Assembly: GCA_900542615.1 (NCBI GenBank)
Contig: UQOG01000084.1
Location: 1 to 8,874 of the forward strand
Source: an uncultured Eubacteriales bacterium
GTDB lineage: Bacteria > Bacillota > Clostridia > Christensenellales > CAG-138
DNA length: 8,874 bases
Reading direction: 5' to 3'
A model generated the notes under the pieces. That model saw only the letters and a list, made by a program, of their open reading frames with translations. It was not told where the DNA came from and searched no databases. The translations under genes and the position numbers were made by a program. Positions 1 through 7,268 of the stretch are shown here, piece after piece (position 1 is the stretch's first letter; the number at the start of each line of letters is the position of its first letter).

Positions 1-141
1 CCGCCGCCCCCCCGCCCGGCCGGGGGCGCGCCCCTGCCCGCCGGGTTGGCTGCGCGGATGGGGCGGGCAGCCTGGCAAAAGCCCCCCCCTGGGGGTGTGC
101 GGCAAATGCGAAAAAAGCCTTGCGCTCCAGGGGTTTCCCTG
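1..141. other. Non-coding GC-rich intergenic DNA at left edge
   Basis: No convincing reading frame lies here on either strand. The stretch is dominated by C and G runs. CTGCCCGCC (34-42) and GGCGGGCAG (62-70) form a perfect 9-bp inverted repeat with a 19-nt loop. On the minus strand, five C (95-91) can pair with five G (86-82), followed by C and TTTT (80-77); this is a weak candidate intrinsic terminator for leftward transcripts. The function of the rest is unknown. Confidence 0.5.
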
Positions 142-181
142 CATAGCTCCCTGGCCGCGCCACAGGCGCAAGGGGGCTATG
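142..181 (+). repeat. 40-nt two-segment hairpin
   Basis: The outer arms 142-152 and 171-181 (CATAGCTCCCT / AGGGGGCTATG) pair over 11 positions with one G-U pair on the plus strand. An inner stem, GCGCC (157-161) with GGCGC (165-169), closes an ACA loop. The G-U pair becomes A-C on the minus strand, so the fold is slightly better as plus-strand RNA. It is the first of three consecutive hairpins and may be part of the same composite element as its right-hand neighbours. It does not match an RNA family I recognise. Confidence 0.5.
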
Positions 182-187
182 AACACC

Positions 188-217
188 TCGAAAAAGTGGC
201 GCAAGCCACTTTTTCGA
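188..217. terminator. Bidirectional intrinsic terminator
   Basis: TCGAAAAAGTGGC (188-200) and GCCACTTTTTCGA (205-217) form a perfect 13-bp inverted repeat around the loop GCAA. The GC core GTGGC/GCCAC is flanked by A5 on the left and T5 on the right, so either strand gives a stem followed by a U-tract. It can end the leftward sigma/anti-sigma transcript as well as rightward transcripts from outside the window. On the plus strand the loop is a GNRA tetraloop (GCAA). Confidence 0.75.
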
Positions 218-226
218 CAGACTGAA

Positions 227-253
227 GGGGCCTTCGGCACAGCCGAAGGCCCC
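227..253. terminator. Perfect 12-bp hairpin behind the anti-sigma gene
   Basis: GGGGCCTTCGGC (227-238) and GCCGAAGGCCCC (242-253) pair perfectly around a 3-nt loop. It lies 17 nt beyond the stop codon of the leftward anti-sigma gene. There is no long T-tract directly after it on either strand, so alone it is more likely a 3'-end stabilising hairpin. It may act together with the bidirectional terminator further left. Confidence 0.55.
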
Positions 254-270
254 TTGGTTCGTGGGAAACG

Positions 271-1191
271 TTAGCGGATCAGGTCCGTGTGCAACGCGCC
301 GGCAATGGCTTCTGTGGGGATGTCAAAGGACTGGGCTCCCATGTAGCCGGGCGCCACGTCGTATTCGCTGAAGCAGAGCACCAGCTGGCCCTGGGCGGTG
401 ATGTAGAAATCCTGGTCCGGGCCGATCTCCACCATATCCGGGAAGTAGGAAAGGTTGGGATCCAAAGCGGCGTTGGCTTCCATTTGGCGTTTGACCTCCG
501 TCTCCAGCAGGGCGGCGTAGTCGCTGCCCTCCGCAAACAGGTCGGATAGGGACAGAACCTGGCCGCTGCGCTTATCCAGCACAAAGTGCTTTTGGTACTG
601 GGTAGCGCCGGCCATGACCAGGGTGGCGTTCATATCCAGGCAGAACATATCGTCGGTTTCCGCCACCACCTTGGCTTCGCACTGTAGGTCTTGGTGTGCT
701 GTCATACTCTCCCCGAAAACCTCGGGGTTCTCCGCCAGGGCCTGCTGGGCCAGCTCCACGGATTCCTCATGGATGTCGATGAGGGATTGGGCATAGGCGT
801 CCACGGCGGCCTGGAGGTTTTCCCGGGCCGGGCTTTCCAGGGCGTCCAGCTGGGGAATCTGGATCATGGCGTCGATGCCGTATTGGCTATCCTCGTAGGT
901 GCGGAAGGTGAGCAGCTGGGCAATGGAACCCAGAACAGGCACCTGCTGCATAGCCTGGGCGGTGGTGGGGCTGGCGTTGGCCAGGATGGCGATCACCCCC
1001 AGGGCGGCCGCCGCTGCCCCCAGGCTCCGGTATAGCCCCCGGAGGACGCCGCCCCGGGCGCGGTTGTTTTGCTGTTCTTCATGCAGTTCCTTTTTCATGC
1101 TATCACATATCCTTTCCTCCAGCGCGGGGGGCAGGGGCTGGGCCTTGTATTGTGCCTTGAGCCGGGCGATCAGGCGATCTTCGTTGTTCAT
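271..1191 (-). CDS. RsiV-like membrane anti-sigma factor (DUF3298)
   Basis: This 306-aa protein most likely binds and silences the ECF sigma factor encoded immediately upstream. A charged cytoplasmic N-terminus (about 1-56) begins with a short pattern (DRLIARLKAQYKAQPLPPAL) that resembles the start of Bacillus RsiV. One membrane helix follows (about 57-73, rich in Ala, Leu and Ile). It is directly followed by an A-Q-A sequence (78-80) that fits a signal peptidase site. The rest is a large outer domain. Its C-terminal part, including DFYITAQGQLVLCFSEYDVA (261-280) and the Phe-Asp-Ile-Pro that follows, matches the DUF3298 domain. In B. subtilis RsiV this region binds lysozyme, after which signal peptidase and an intramembrane protease cleave the protein. 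Applying that mechanism here is inference. The start ATG lies 3 nt after the sigma stop, with AGGA inside the sigma gene as ribosome binding site, so translation is probably coupled. Confidence 0.85.
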   Translation of the reverse strand: MNNEDRLIARLKAQYKAQPLPPALEERICDSMKKELHEEQQNNRARGGVLRGLYRSLGAAAAALGVIAILANASPTTAQAMQQVPVLGSIAQLLTFRTYEDSQYGIDAMIQIPQLDALESPARENLQAAVDAYAQSLIDIHEESVELAQQALAENPEVFGESMTAHQDLQCEAKVVAETDDMFCLDMNATLVMAGATQYQKHFVLDKRSGQVLSLSDLFAEGSDYAALLETEVKRQMEANAALDPNLSYFPDMVEIGPDQDFYITAQGQLVLCFSEYDVAPGYMGAQSFDIPTEAIAGALHTDLIR

Positions 1192-1194
1192 GGC

Positions 1195-1680
1195 TTATAC
1201 CATCCTTTCCTCTGCTTGCTGCCGCAAAGCTTGTAGGGCGCGGCGTTCCCGGGATTTCACCGTGTTCAGGTTTTCCCCCAGGATCTTGGCTACGGCCGGC
1301 AAGGGCATATCCTCAAAATAGTGTAGGATCAATACCGTGCGGCTTTTCTCGTCCAGGGCGGATAGCAGATCCCTTAGCTCCATGTCCTCGTGGCTGTCCA
1401 AGACCCGTTGTTCCGGCAGCTCCGCCATGGGGGCTTCCCGCCGGCCGCGCTTGATCTGGTCGAGGGCCAAATTCACCAGGATCTTGTAAAGCCAGGGCTT
1501 CACGCCCGTTTCATCCCGCAGCCGCGCCCGGTTTTTCAAGGCCCGGTACGCGCATTCCTGTACAAGATCCATGGCTTCGTCCGGATCGTGTACATAGCTG
1601 AACGCCAGCCTGTATAGGCTGCCCTGTAAGGCCAGGATGGCCTGGGTGACCAGCTGCTCCCGCATACTGTCTGTTTGCAA
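1195..1680 (-). CDS. ECF-type RNA polymerase sigma factor (SigV-like)
   Basis: This extracytoplasmic-function sigma factor is about 161 aa from the proposed start. Region 2 (about 21-81) contains LYRLAFSYVHDPDEAMDLVQ and the WLYKILVNLALDQIKRGRR segment for core binding and -10 recognition. Region 4 (about 104-154) carries the helix-turn-helix around LPAVAKILGENLNTVKSRE for -35 recognition. The frame is open to an ATG at 1716, but I prefer the in-frame TTG at 1680-1678. It has GGAGG (1694-1690) 9 nt upstream, whereas the ATG has no ribosome binding site and abuts a TATAAT box. An ATG at 1665 is also possible, but its spacing from GGAGG is too long. The gene sits directly before its anti-sigma partner, the usual ECF arrangement. 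By analogy with SigV it would answer cell-wall attack such as lysozyme; no target gene is visible nearby. Confidence 0.85.
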   Translation of the reverse strand: MQTDSMREQLVTQAILALQGSLYRLAFSYVHDPDEAMDLVQECAYRALKNRARLRDETGVKPWLYKILVNLALDQIKRGRREAPMAELPEQRVLDSHEDMELRDLLSALDEKSRTVLILHYFEDMPLPAVAKILGENLNTVKSRERRALQALRQQAEERMV

Positions 1681-1718
1681 TTCTTTGTTCCTCCGGCGCC
1701 GTTTTTTGAGGTACATCT

Positions 1719-1724
1719 ATTATA
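1719..1724 (-). promoter_or_regulatory. -10 box for the sigma/anti-sigma operon
   Basis: The minus strand reads TATAAT exactly, ending 2 nt before the upstream ATG of the sigma frame. At a 17-bp spacing the -35 position reads ACCCTT, a poor match. An alternative TTGCAC (1751-1746) would need a 21-bp spacer. An A/T run lies further upstream. A transcript starting about 7 nt below this box would begin around the ATG at 1716, which supports translation from the downstream TTG. No clear ECF-type autoregulatory promoter was found. Confidence 0.45.
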
Positions 1725-1852
1725 ACGATATGGGAAGGGAAAAGGGTGCAAAGGCCGCAAAAAAATTTGTCCGGCCCTGGCCGTTGGGGGCGGGCTCCCG
1801 GGCAGGGGGCAGGGCGGATCCATTTTTATTTTTCGCAACCGGCGGTAGGTCG

Positions 1853-1881
1853 TTGGAATTTTGTATTGCCAATGGTATAAT
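1853..1881 (+). promoter_or_regulatory. Sigma-A-type promoter of hisS-aspS
   Basis: TTGGAA (1853-1858), a 17-bp spacer and a perfect TATAAT (1876-1881) form a strong housekeeping promoter. Transcription should start near 1888, leaving a leader of only about 50 nt before hisS. That leader is too short for a T-box, and no T-box sequence (GGTGGNACCGCG type) is seen between the promoter and the gene. Confidence 0.75.
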
Positions 1882-1895
1882 AGACAAATCAGCCT

Positions 1896-1912
1896 GGGCG
1901 GCAAGGCCGCCC
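1896..1912 (+). promoter_or_regulatory. Leader hairpin before hisS
   Basis: GGGCGGC (1896-1902) and GCCGCCC (1906-1912) form a perfect 7-bp stem with an AAG loop. It occupies the start of the predicted hisS mRNA, 7 nt upstream of the AGGAG site. No T-tract follows, so it is not a terminator. It could stabilise the 5' end or influence initiation; this role is inferred. Confidence 0.4.
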
Positions 1913-1936
1913 GTATCGAAGGAGCAAGGAAAGACT

Positions 1937-3208
1937 ATGGCCATACAAGCCCCCAAGGGCACCAAAGACGTTACCCCGAAAGAAAGCTATAAGTGGCAAT
2001 ATATCGAAGCCCAGGCCCGGGCGATCTGCGAAGCGTACGGGTTCCGGGAGATCCGCACCCCGGTCATCGAGCATACGGAGCTGTTTTTGCGGGGGGTGGG
2101 GGATACCACGGATATCGTGCAAAAGGAAATGTATACCTTTGACGATAAAGGCGGCCGTTCCATCACCCTCAAGCCCGAGGGCACGGCGGGGGCGGCCCGG
2201 ATGTTTCTGGAGCACGGGCTGTTCAACGACGCCCAGCCCACCAAGATGTATTACCTCTATTGCCCGGTGTTCCGGTATGATAAGCCCCAGGCGGGGCGGC
2301 TCCGGGAGCATCACCAGTTTGGGGTGGAGGTTTACGGGGCGCCCAGGGCCAGCGCGGACGCGGAATGTATCCGCCTGGCCATGGCCATGCTGTCCCGGGT
2401 GGGGGTCCGGGGCCTGGGGGTGCATATCAACTCCATCGGCTGCCCCAATTGCCGGCCCAAATACAACGACGCCCTGCGGGCCTATCTGCGGGAGCGGTAC
2501 GACGGCCTTTGCGAGACCTGCAAGAGCCGGTTTGAAAAGAACCCCCTGCGGATCTTGGACTGCAAGGAGGAAAGCTGCCAGGCCCTTTGCAAGGGGGCGC
2601 CCACCATACTGGATTGCCTGTGCCAGGAATGCCAGGATCATTTTCAGGAGCTCCAGGGCTGCCTGAAGGAGGTGGGGGTGGATTTCCAGGTGGACCCGTA
2701 TATTGTGCGGGGGCTGGATTATTATACCAAGACCGTGTTTGAGATCATCGCAAAGAGCGAAAGCTATACCGGCACCGTCTGCGGCGGCGGCCGGTACGAT
2801 GGATTGATGGAACAGCTGGGCGGCCCCAAGCTGTCCGGGGTGGGGTTTGGCATGGGCATGGAGCGGCTGCTGCTCATTGCGGAGCTGTCCGGCGCCCAGA
2901 TCCCCCAGCCCAGGCCGGTGGACGTCTACATCGCCGCCCTGGGGGAAGCGGCCCGTTCCGCGGGCTTTGCCCTGGCGGATACCCTGCGGCAGGGGGGGAT
3001 CAAGACCGAATTCGACCACGTGGGCCGCAGCTTCAAAGCCCAGTTCAAGTTTGCGGATAAGCTGGGGGCCCGGTATGTGGCCATATTGGGGGAGGACGAG
3101 CTAAGGCAGGGCTGCGTAAAGCTCAAGGATATGGCGGCGGGGACCGAGACCCTGCTGCCCATGGAGGGCCTGGAAGCGGCGGTCCGGGCTGGAAGGGTAA
3201 ACCAATAA
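1937..3208 (+). CDS. hisS: Histidyl-tRNA synthetase
   Basis: This class II aminoacyl-tRNA synthetase (423 aa, normal length) charges tRNA-His in the cytoplasm. The N-terminal APKGTKD start, motif 2 (about 105-134, with VFRYDKPQAGRLREHHQFGV), the histidine-binding RGLDYYTKTVFEI (258-270), GGGRYDGL (283-290) and motif 3 GVGFGMGMERLLL (301-313) are all present. A C-terminal anticodon-binding domain spans about 326-420. Between motif 2 and the histidine loop lies an insert with many cysteines (C169, C172, C192, C195, C209, C214, C218, C227, C229, C232), spaced as for zinc binding and typical of clostridial HisRS. The frame is open upstream to 1637, but the ATG at 1937 has AGGAG (1920-1924) and gives the family's usual N-terminus. 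It is the first gene of a pair with aspS. Confidence 0.97.
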   Translation: MAIQAPKGTKDVTPKESYKWQYIEAQARAICEAYGFREIRTPVIEHTELFLRGVGDTTDIVQKEMYTFDDKGGRSITLKPEGTAGAARMFLEHGLFNDAQPTKMYYLYCPVFRYDKPQAGRLREHHQFGVEVYGAPRASADAECIRLAMAMLSRVGVRGLGVHINSIGCPNCRPKYNDALRAYLRERYDGLCETCKSRFEKNPLRILDCKEESCQALCKGAPTILDCLCQECQDHFQELQGCLKEVGVDFQVDPYIVRGLDYYTKTVFEIIAKSESYTGTVCGGGRYDGLMEQLGGPKLSGVGFGMGMERLLLIAELSGAQIPQPRPVDVYIAALGEAARSAGFALADTLRQGGIKTEFDHVGRSFKAQFKFADKLGARYVAILGEDELRQGCVKLKDMAAGTETLLPMEGLEAAVRAGRVNQ

Positions 3209-3238
3209 AAATTTTATAGAAATAAGAGGAGCAAGACT

Positions 3239-5035
<1,797 letters not shown>

Positions 5036-5071
5036 GGCGTTTTCCGCTGGCGCAGCGCCTTCGCCTTGCAG

Positions 5072-5169
5072 ATGCCCGGGGGATGCCGCCCCAAGGGCCG
5101 GTATCGATACGCCCGGGCATGGGGGGCGGCCTATGCCCGGCGAGGGTGGGGGGCAATGCGTTGCCGCCC
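5072..5169 (+). promoter_or_regulatory. Structured spacer with competing stems before rseC
   Basis: Stem A pairs ATGCCCGGG (5072-5080) with CCCGGGCAT (5112-5120). Stem B pairs GCCGCCCC (5085-5092) with GGGGCGGC (5123-5130) and crosses stem A, as in a pseudoknot. Stem C pairs CCGGGCAT (5113-5120) with a second ATGCCCGG (5133-5140) and excludes stem A. Stem D pairs GGCAA (5152-5156) with TTGCC (5161-5165), extended by GGG/CCC around a bulged G, and ends just before the rseC ribosome binding site. No T-tract or promoter was found, so rseC may be read through from aspS. GC richness makes some pairings likely by chance. Confidence 0.35.
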
Positions 5170-5189
5170 TTACATAAAGGAGAAAACCA

Positions 5190-5630
5190 ATGGATACGTT
5201 ATGCCGAACAGGCAAGGTGCTGGCCCTGAAGGGGGAGCTGGCGGTGGTGCGGTTTGTGCGCAGCGACGCCTGTGGCCATTGCAACGCCTGCTTCCATCTG
5301 GGCTCCAACGAGGCGGACCTGGAGATCCAAAATACCCTGGGCGCCCGGGTGGGAGACGTGGTGGCCATCGAGCTAAGGGGAAAAAGCATGGTGCGGGCCA
5401 GCCTGCTGCTCTATGGCATCCCCCTTTTGGGGCTGCTGCTCGGGGTATTGATCGGGTCCCAATGGGGGGACCTTTACGCCGCGGCAGGGGGGCTGCTCCT
5501 GTGCGGGGGGACCTTCTTCATCCTGCGGGGGCTGGAGCCCTGCTTTTCCCGGATGACGGAGTTCAAGCCCCGGATCGTGGAGATCGTCGCGCGGGGCGGG
5601 GAAGCCGGCGGGCAGGAGACGGAAGGCTGA
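5190..5630 (+). CDS. RseC/MucC-family membrane protein
   Basis: This small inner-membrane protein (146 aa) belongs to the SoxR-reducing system RseC family. The N-terminal domain carries a Cys cluster C28-x2-C31-x2-C34 (in SDACGHCNACFHLG). Two membrane helices follow at about 69-89 and 96-113, and a short charged tail ends the protein. In E. coli, RseC acts with the Rsx electron-transfer complex to keep SoxR reduced. In Clostridia, members usually relate to Rnf-type complexes, but no rnf/rsx gene is adjacent here. The Cys spacing is tighter than in the E. coli protein (C-x2-C-x5-C, from memory). The cluster may bind an iron-sulfur centre or take part in redox transfer; this is inferred. The ATG has a strong AAAGGAG (5176-5182) at 7 nt. 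An intrinsic terminator follows 64 nt after the stop. Confidence 0.8.
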   Translation: MDTLCRTGKVLALKGELAVVRFVRSDACGHCNACFHLGSNEADLEIQNTLGARVGDVVAIELRGKSMVRASLLLYGIPLLGLLLGVLIGSQWGDLYAAAGGLLLCGGTFFILRGLEPCFSRMTEFKPRIVEIVARGGEAGGQETEG

Positions 5631-5636
5631 CGGGCG

Positions 5637-5706
5637 GCTGCCCGCCTGTATCCGGCCGAACCGGGCAAAGCATAACCAAAGAGCCCATCCATTGGCCTGG
5701 GCTGCC
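5637..5706 (+). promoter_or_regulatory. Possible antiterminator pairings upstream of glyA
   Basis: Two upstream segments can compete with the terminator. AGCCCA (5682-5687) pairs with TGGGCT (5698-5703), which would take up its 5' arm. GCTGCCCGCC (5637-5646) pairs with GGCGGGCGGC (5713-5722) over ten positions with one G-U, which would take up part of its 3' arm. This is the layout of a transcription attenuator, but no recognised riboswitch or protein-binding site is visible, and GC-rich DNA gives such matches by chance. Confidence 0.3.
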
Positions 5707-5735
5707 GGGAACGGCGGGCGGCCCAGGCTATTTTT
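5695..5735 (+). terminator. Intrinsic terminator between rseC and glyA
   Basis: GCCTGGGC (5695-5702) pairs perfectly with GCCCAGGC (5721-5728). The stem extends inward with TGCC (5703-5706) against GGCG (5717-5720), including one G-U pair. It is followed by TATTTTT (5729-5735). It probably ends the hisS-aspS-rseC transcript, or serves as the terminator of an attenuator ahead of glyA. Confidence 0.7.
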
Positions 5736-5746
5736 ATGAAAAAAAA

Positions 5747-5776
5747 CCCGGCGCAAAAACCTTGGCGCGCGCCGGG
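5747..5776 (+). promoter_or_regulatory. Leader hairpin before glyA
   Basis: CCCGGCGC (5747-5754) and GCGCCGGG (5769-5776) form a perfect 8-bp stem with a 14-nt loop. It is preceded by an A8 run and ends 4 nt before the GGGAG site of glyA. Its left arm could also pair with GCCGGG (5704-5709) in the terminator loop. No -10/-35 pair was found between the terminator and glyA, so where the glyA transcript starts is unclear. Confidence 0.4.
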
Positions 5777-5793
5777 GAAAGGGAGTGAGCAGG

Positions 5794-7032
5794 ATGTACC
5801 AAAGGGAGCTTTTGGAGCAGGCGGACCCGGCCCTGGCCGCGGCCATGGAAGGGGAGCTGCGGCGGCAGCGGGAGAACATCGAGCTGATCGCCTCGGAGAA
5901 TTTCGCCTCCCCTGGGGTGATGGCGGCCATGGGCAGCCATCTGACCAATAAATACGCGGAGGGCTACCCGGGCAAACGGTATTACGGCGGCTGCCAATGG
6001 GTGGATGCGGTGGAGGCGCTGGCCCGGGAGCGGGCTTGCGCCCTGTTTGGGGCGGAACATGCCAACGTGCAGCCCCATTCCGGCGCCCAGGCCAATTTGG
6101 CCGCCTACTTTTCCCTGCTACAGCCCGGGGATACGGTGCTGGGGATGGATCTCTCCCACGGGGGCCATCTGACCCACGGCAGCCCTGTCAACTTCAGCGG
6201 CCGGTATTACCGCTTTGTATCCTACGGGGTGCGGGAGGACACGGAGCGGCTGGATTACGACCAGATCCTGGACCTGGCCAAGGCCTGCCGGCCCCGGCTG
6301 ATCGTGGCGGGGGCCTCCGCCTATCCCCGGGCGATGGATTTTGCCAGGTTCCGGGACATCGCCGACCAGGTAGGGGCGCTGCTGCTGGTGGACATGGCCC
6401 ATATCGCGGGGCTGGTGGCGGGGGGCGTGCATATGAACCCGGTGCCCTACGGGGACGTGGTCACCACCACCACCCATAAGACCCTGCGGGGCCCCCGGGG
6501 GGGCATGATCCTGTGCAAGGCGGAATATGCCCAGCCGATCGATAAGGGGATCTTCCCGGGCACCCAGGGCGGGCCGCTGATGCATGTGATCGCGGCCAAG
6601 GCGGTGTGCTTCCGGGAGGCCATGACCCCGGCCTTTCAGGCCTATGCGGCCCGGGTGTGCGAAAACGCCCAGGCCCTGGCCCAGGGCCTGCAGGAAGAAG
6701 GGATCCGCCTGGTTTCCGGCGGCACGGACAACCATCTGCTCCTCATCGACCTGGGGCCCCAGGGCCCCACGGGCAAGGAGGTGGAGGCGCTGCTGGACGC
6801 GGCCCATATCACCGCCAACAAGAACACCGTACCAAAGGAGACCCGCAGCCCCTTTGTGACCAGCGGCATCCGGCTGGGTACGGCGGCGGCCACCACCCGG
6901 GGCTTGGGGCCTGGGGACTTTCGGCTGCTGGCCGGCTGCATCGCCCGGATCATCCGGGAGGGGGAGGCCGCGGTGGCGGAGGTGGGCAAGGCCGTCGCCG
7001 CCATTACGGAGCGGTATCCCCTGTACCAGTAG
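5794..7032 (+). CDS. glyA: Serine hydroxymethyltransferase
   Basis: This PLP enzyme (412 aa) interconverts serine and glycine while moving a one-carbon unit to or from tetrahydrofolate in the cytoplasm. The family hallmarks are all present: ELIASENF near the N-terminus, KYAEGYPGKRYYGGC (about 53-67), HSGAQANLAAY, DMAHIAGLVAGG with Asp200 and His203, and TTTTHKTLRGPRGG with the PLP-binding Lys229. The same Lys position in E. coli GlyA supports the chosen start. The ATG at 5794 has GGGAG (5781-5785) at 8 nt. A GTG at 5785 is also in frame but overlaps that site and would add three residues. The gene follows a terminator and a leader hairpin, so it is probably expressed independently of rseC or through attenuation. 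Confidence 0.97.
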   Translation: MYQRELLEQADPALAAAMEGELRRQRENIELIASENFASPGVMAAMGSHLTNKYAEGYPGKRYYGGCQWVDAVEALARERACALFGAEHANVQPHSGAQANLAAYFSLLQPGDTVLGMDLSHGGHLTHGSPVNFSGRYYRFVSYGVREDTERLDYDQILDLAKACRPRLIVAGASAYPRAMDFARFRDIADQVGALLLVDMAHIAGLVAGGVHMNPVPYGDVVTTTTHKTLRGPRGGMILCKAEYAQPIDKGIFPGTQGGPLMHVIAAKAVCFREAMTPAFQAYAARVCENAQALAQGLQEEGIRLVSGGTDNHLLLIDLGPQGPTGKEVEALLDAAHITANKNTVPKETRSPFVTSGIRLGTAAATTRGLGPGDFRLLAGCIARIIREGEAAVAEVGKAVAAITERYPLYQ

Positions 7033-7126
7033 GCGGGCGCAGCCCCGCCGGCGGCCGTTTCCACGGGTACAAAGGGCGGAGTTTCGCCGGGAAATCCCTT
7101 CGGCGGACGGCTGGGACGGGGGATCC
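7033..7126 (+). other. Hairpin-rich spacer after glyA
   Basis: GGCGGG (7032-7037) and CCCGCC (7044-7049) form a small stem that overlaps the last base of the glyA stop codon. CGCCG (7085-7089) and CGGCG (7101-7105) form another. GCCGT (7054-7058) can pair with ACGGC (7107-7111), extended by G-U pairs. None is followed by a good T-tract. This may be the glyA 3' end with a poorly defined terminator; no gene is visible. Confidence 0.35.
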
Positions 7127-7197
7127 AAAAAAATTTTCAGGTAACCAAAAAATATATTCAAAATCCCCTTTACAACTGGGCGGAAATGGTCTACACT
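7127..7197 (+). promoter_or_regulatory. Promoter with A-tract upstream region for the PLP enzyme
   Basis: TTTACA (7169-7174), a 17-bp spacer and TACACT (7192-7197) resemble a sigma-A promoter with a good -35 and a fair -10. Upstream lie A7T4 (7127-7137), A6 (7147-7152) and A4 (7160-7163), a rare AT-rich island in this window that could act as an UP element. The predicted start near 7204 gives a leader of about 65 nt. The ribosome binding site is only GGGG (7255-7258) or AAGAG (7263-7267). Confidence 0.6.
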
Positions 7198-7268
7198 GAG
7201 ATTATCCGAAACCATGGCCCAGGTCTGAGGGCCCAGCAAAATAAAAAGCATAGCGGGGTAATAAGAGC

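Larger units (their letters stand above)
188..253 (+). repeat. Composite two-hairpin repeat, copy 1
   Basis: Read on the plus strand, the order is: GC stem, T5, CGACA, two variable bases, CTGA, GGGGC, second hairpin. The same order and nearly the same linker occur on the minus strand at 8826-8767. The linker 210-231 aligns to 8808-8788 with about 19 of 22 positions equal, allowing small gaps, whereas the stems themselves differ in sequence but keep their pairing. This suggests one family of intergenic elements. The family identity is not known to me. Confidence 0.55.

Noticed and set aside
142..253. SRP RNA, 6S RNA or other known structured RNA gene
   Set aside because: Three hairpins are present, but the conserved SRP loop and other family signatures are missing, and no promoter was seen.
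1730..1850. T-box or other riboswitch in the sigma-hisS intergenic region
   Set aside because: No T-box core motif is present, and most of this stretch lies upstream of the hisS promoter.
1637..1936. Longer N-terminus for HisRS
   Set aside because: The extension crosses the divergent sigma gene and the hisS promoter, and family proteins begin at the APKGTKD segment just after the ATG at 1937.
1889..3019. 376-codon open frame on the minus strand opposite hisS
   Set aside because: It is antisense to hisS, low in complexity (Pro/Gly/His-rich), with no recognisable domain; a composition shadow.
5785..5793. GTG start for glyA
   Set aside because: It overlaps the GGGAG ribosome binding site; the ATG at 5794 has proper spacing and puts the PLP lysine at the standard position 229.
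7216..7233. Hairpin GGCCC/GGGCC in the PLP enzyme leader
   Set aside because: Only 5 bp with an 8-nt loop and no supporting context; expected by chance at this GC content.
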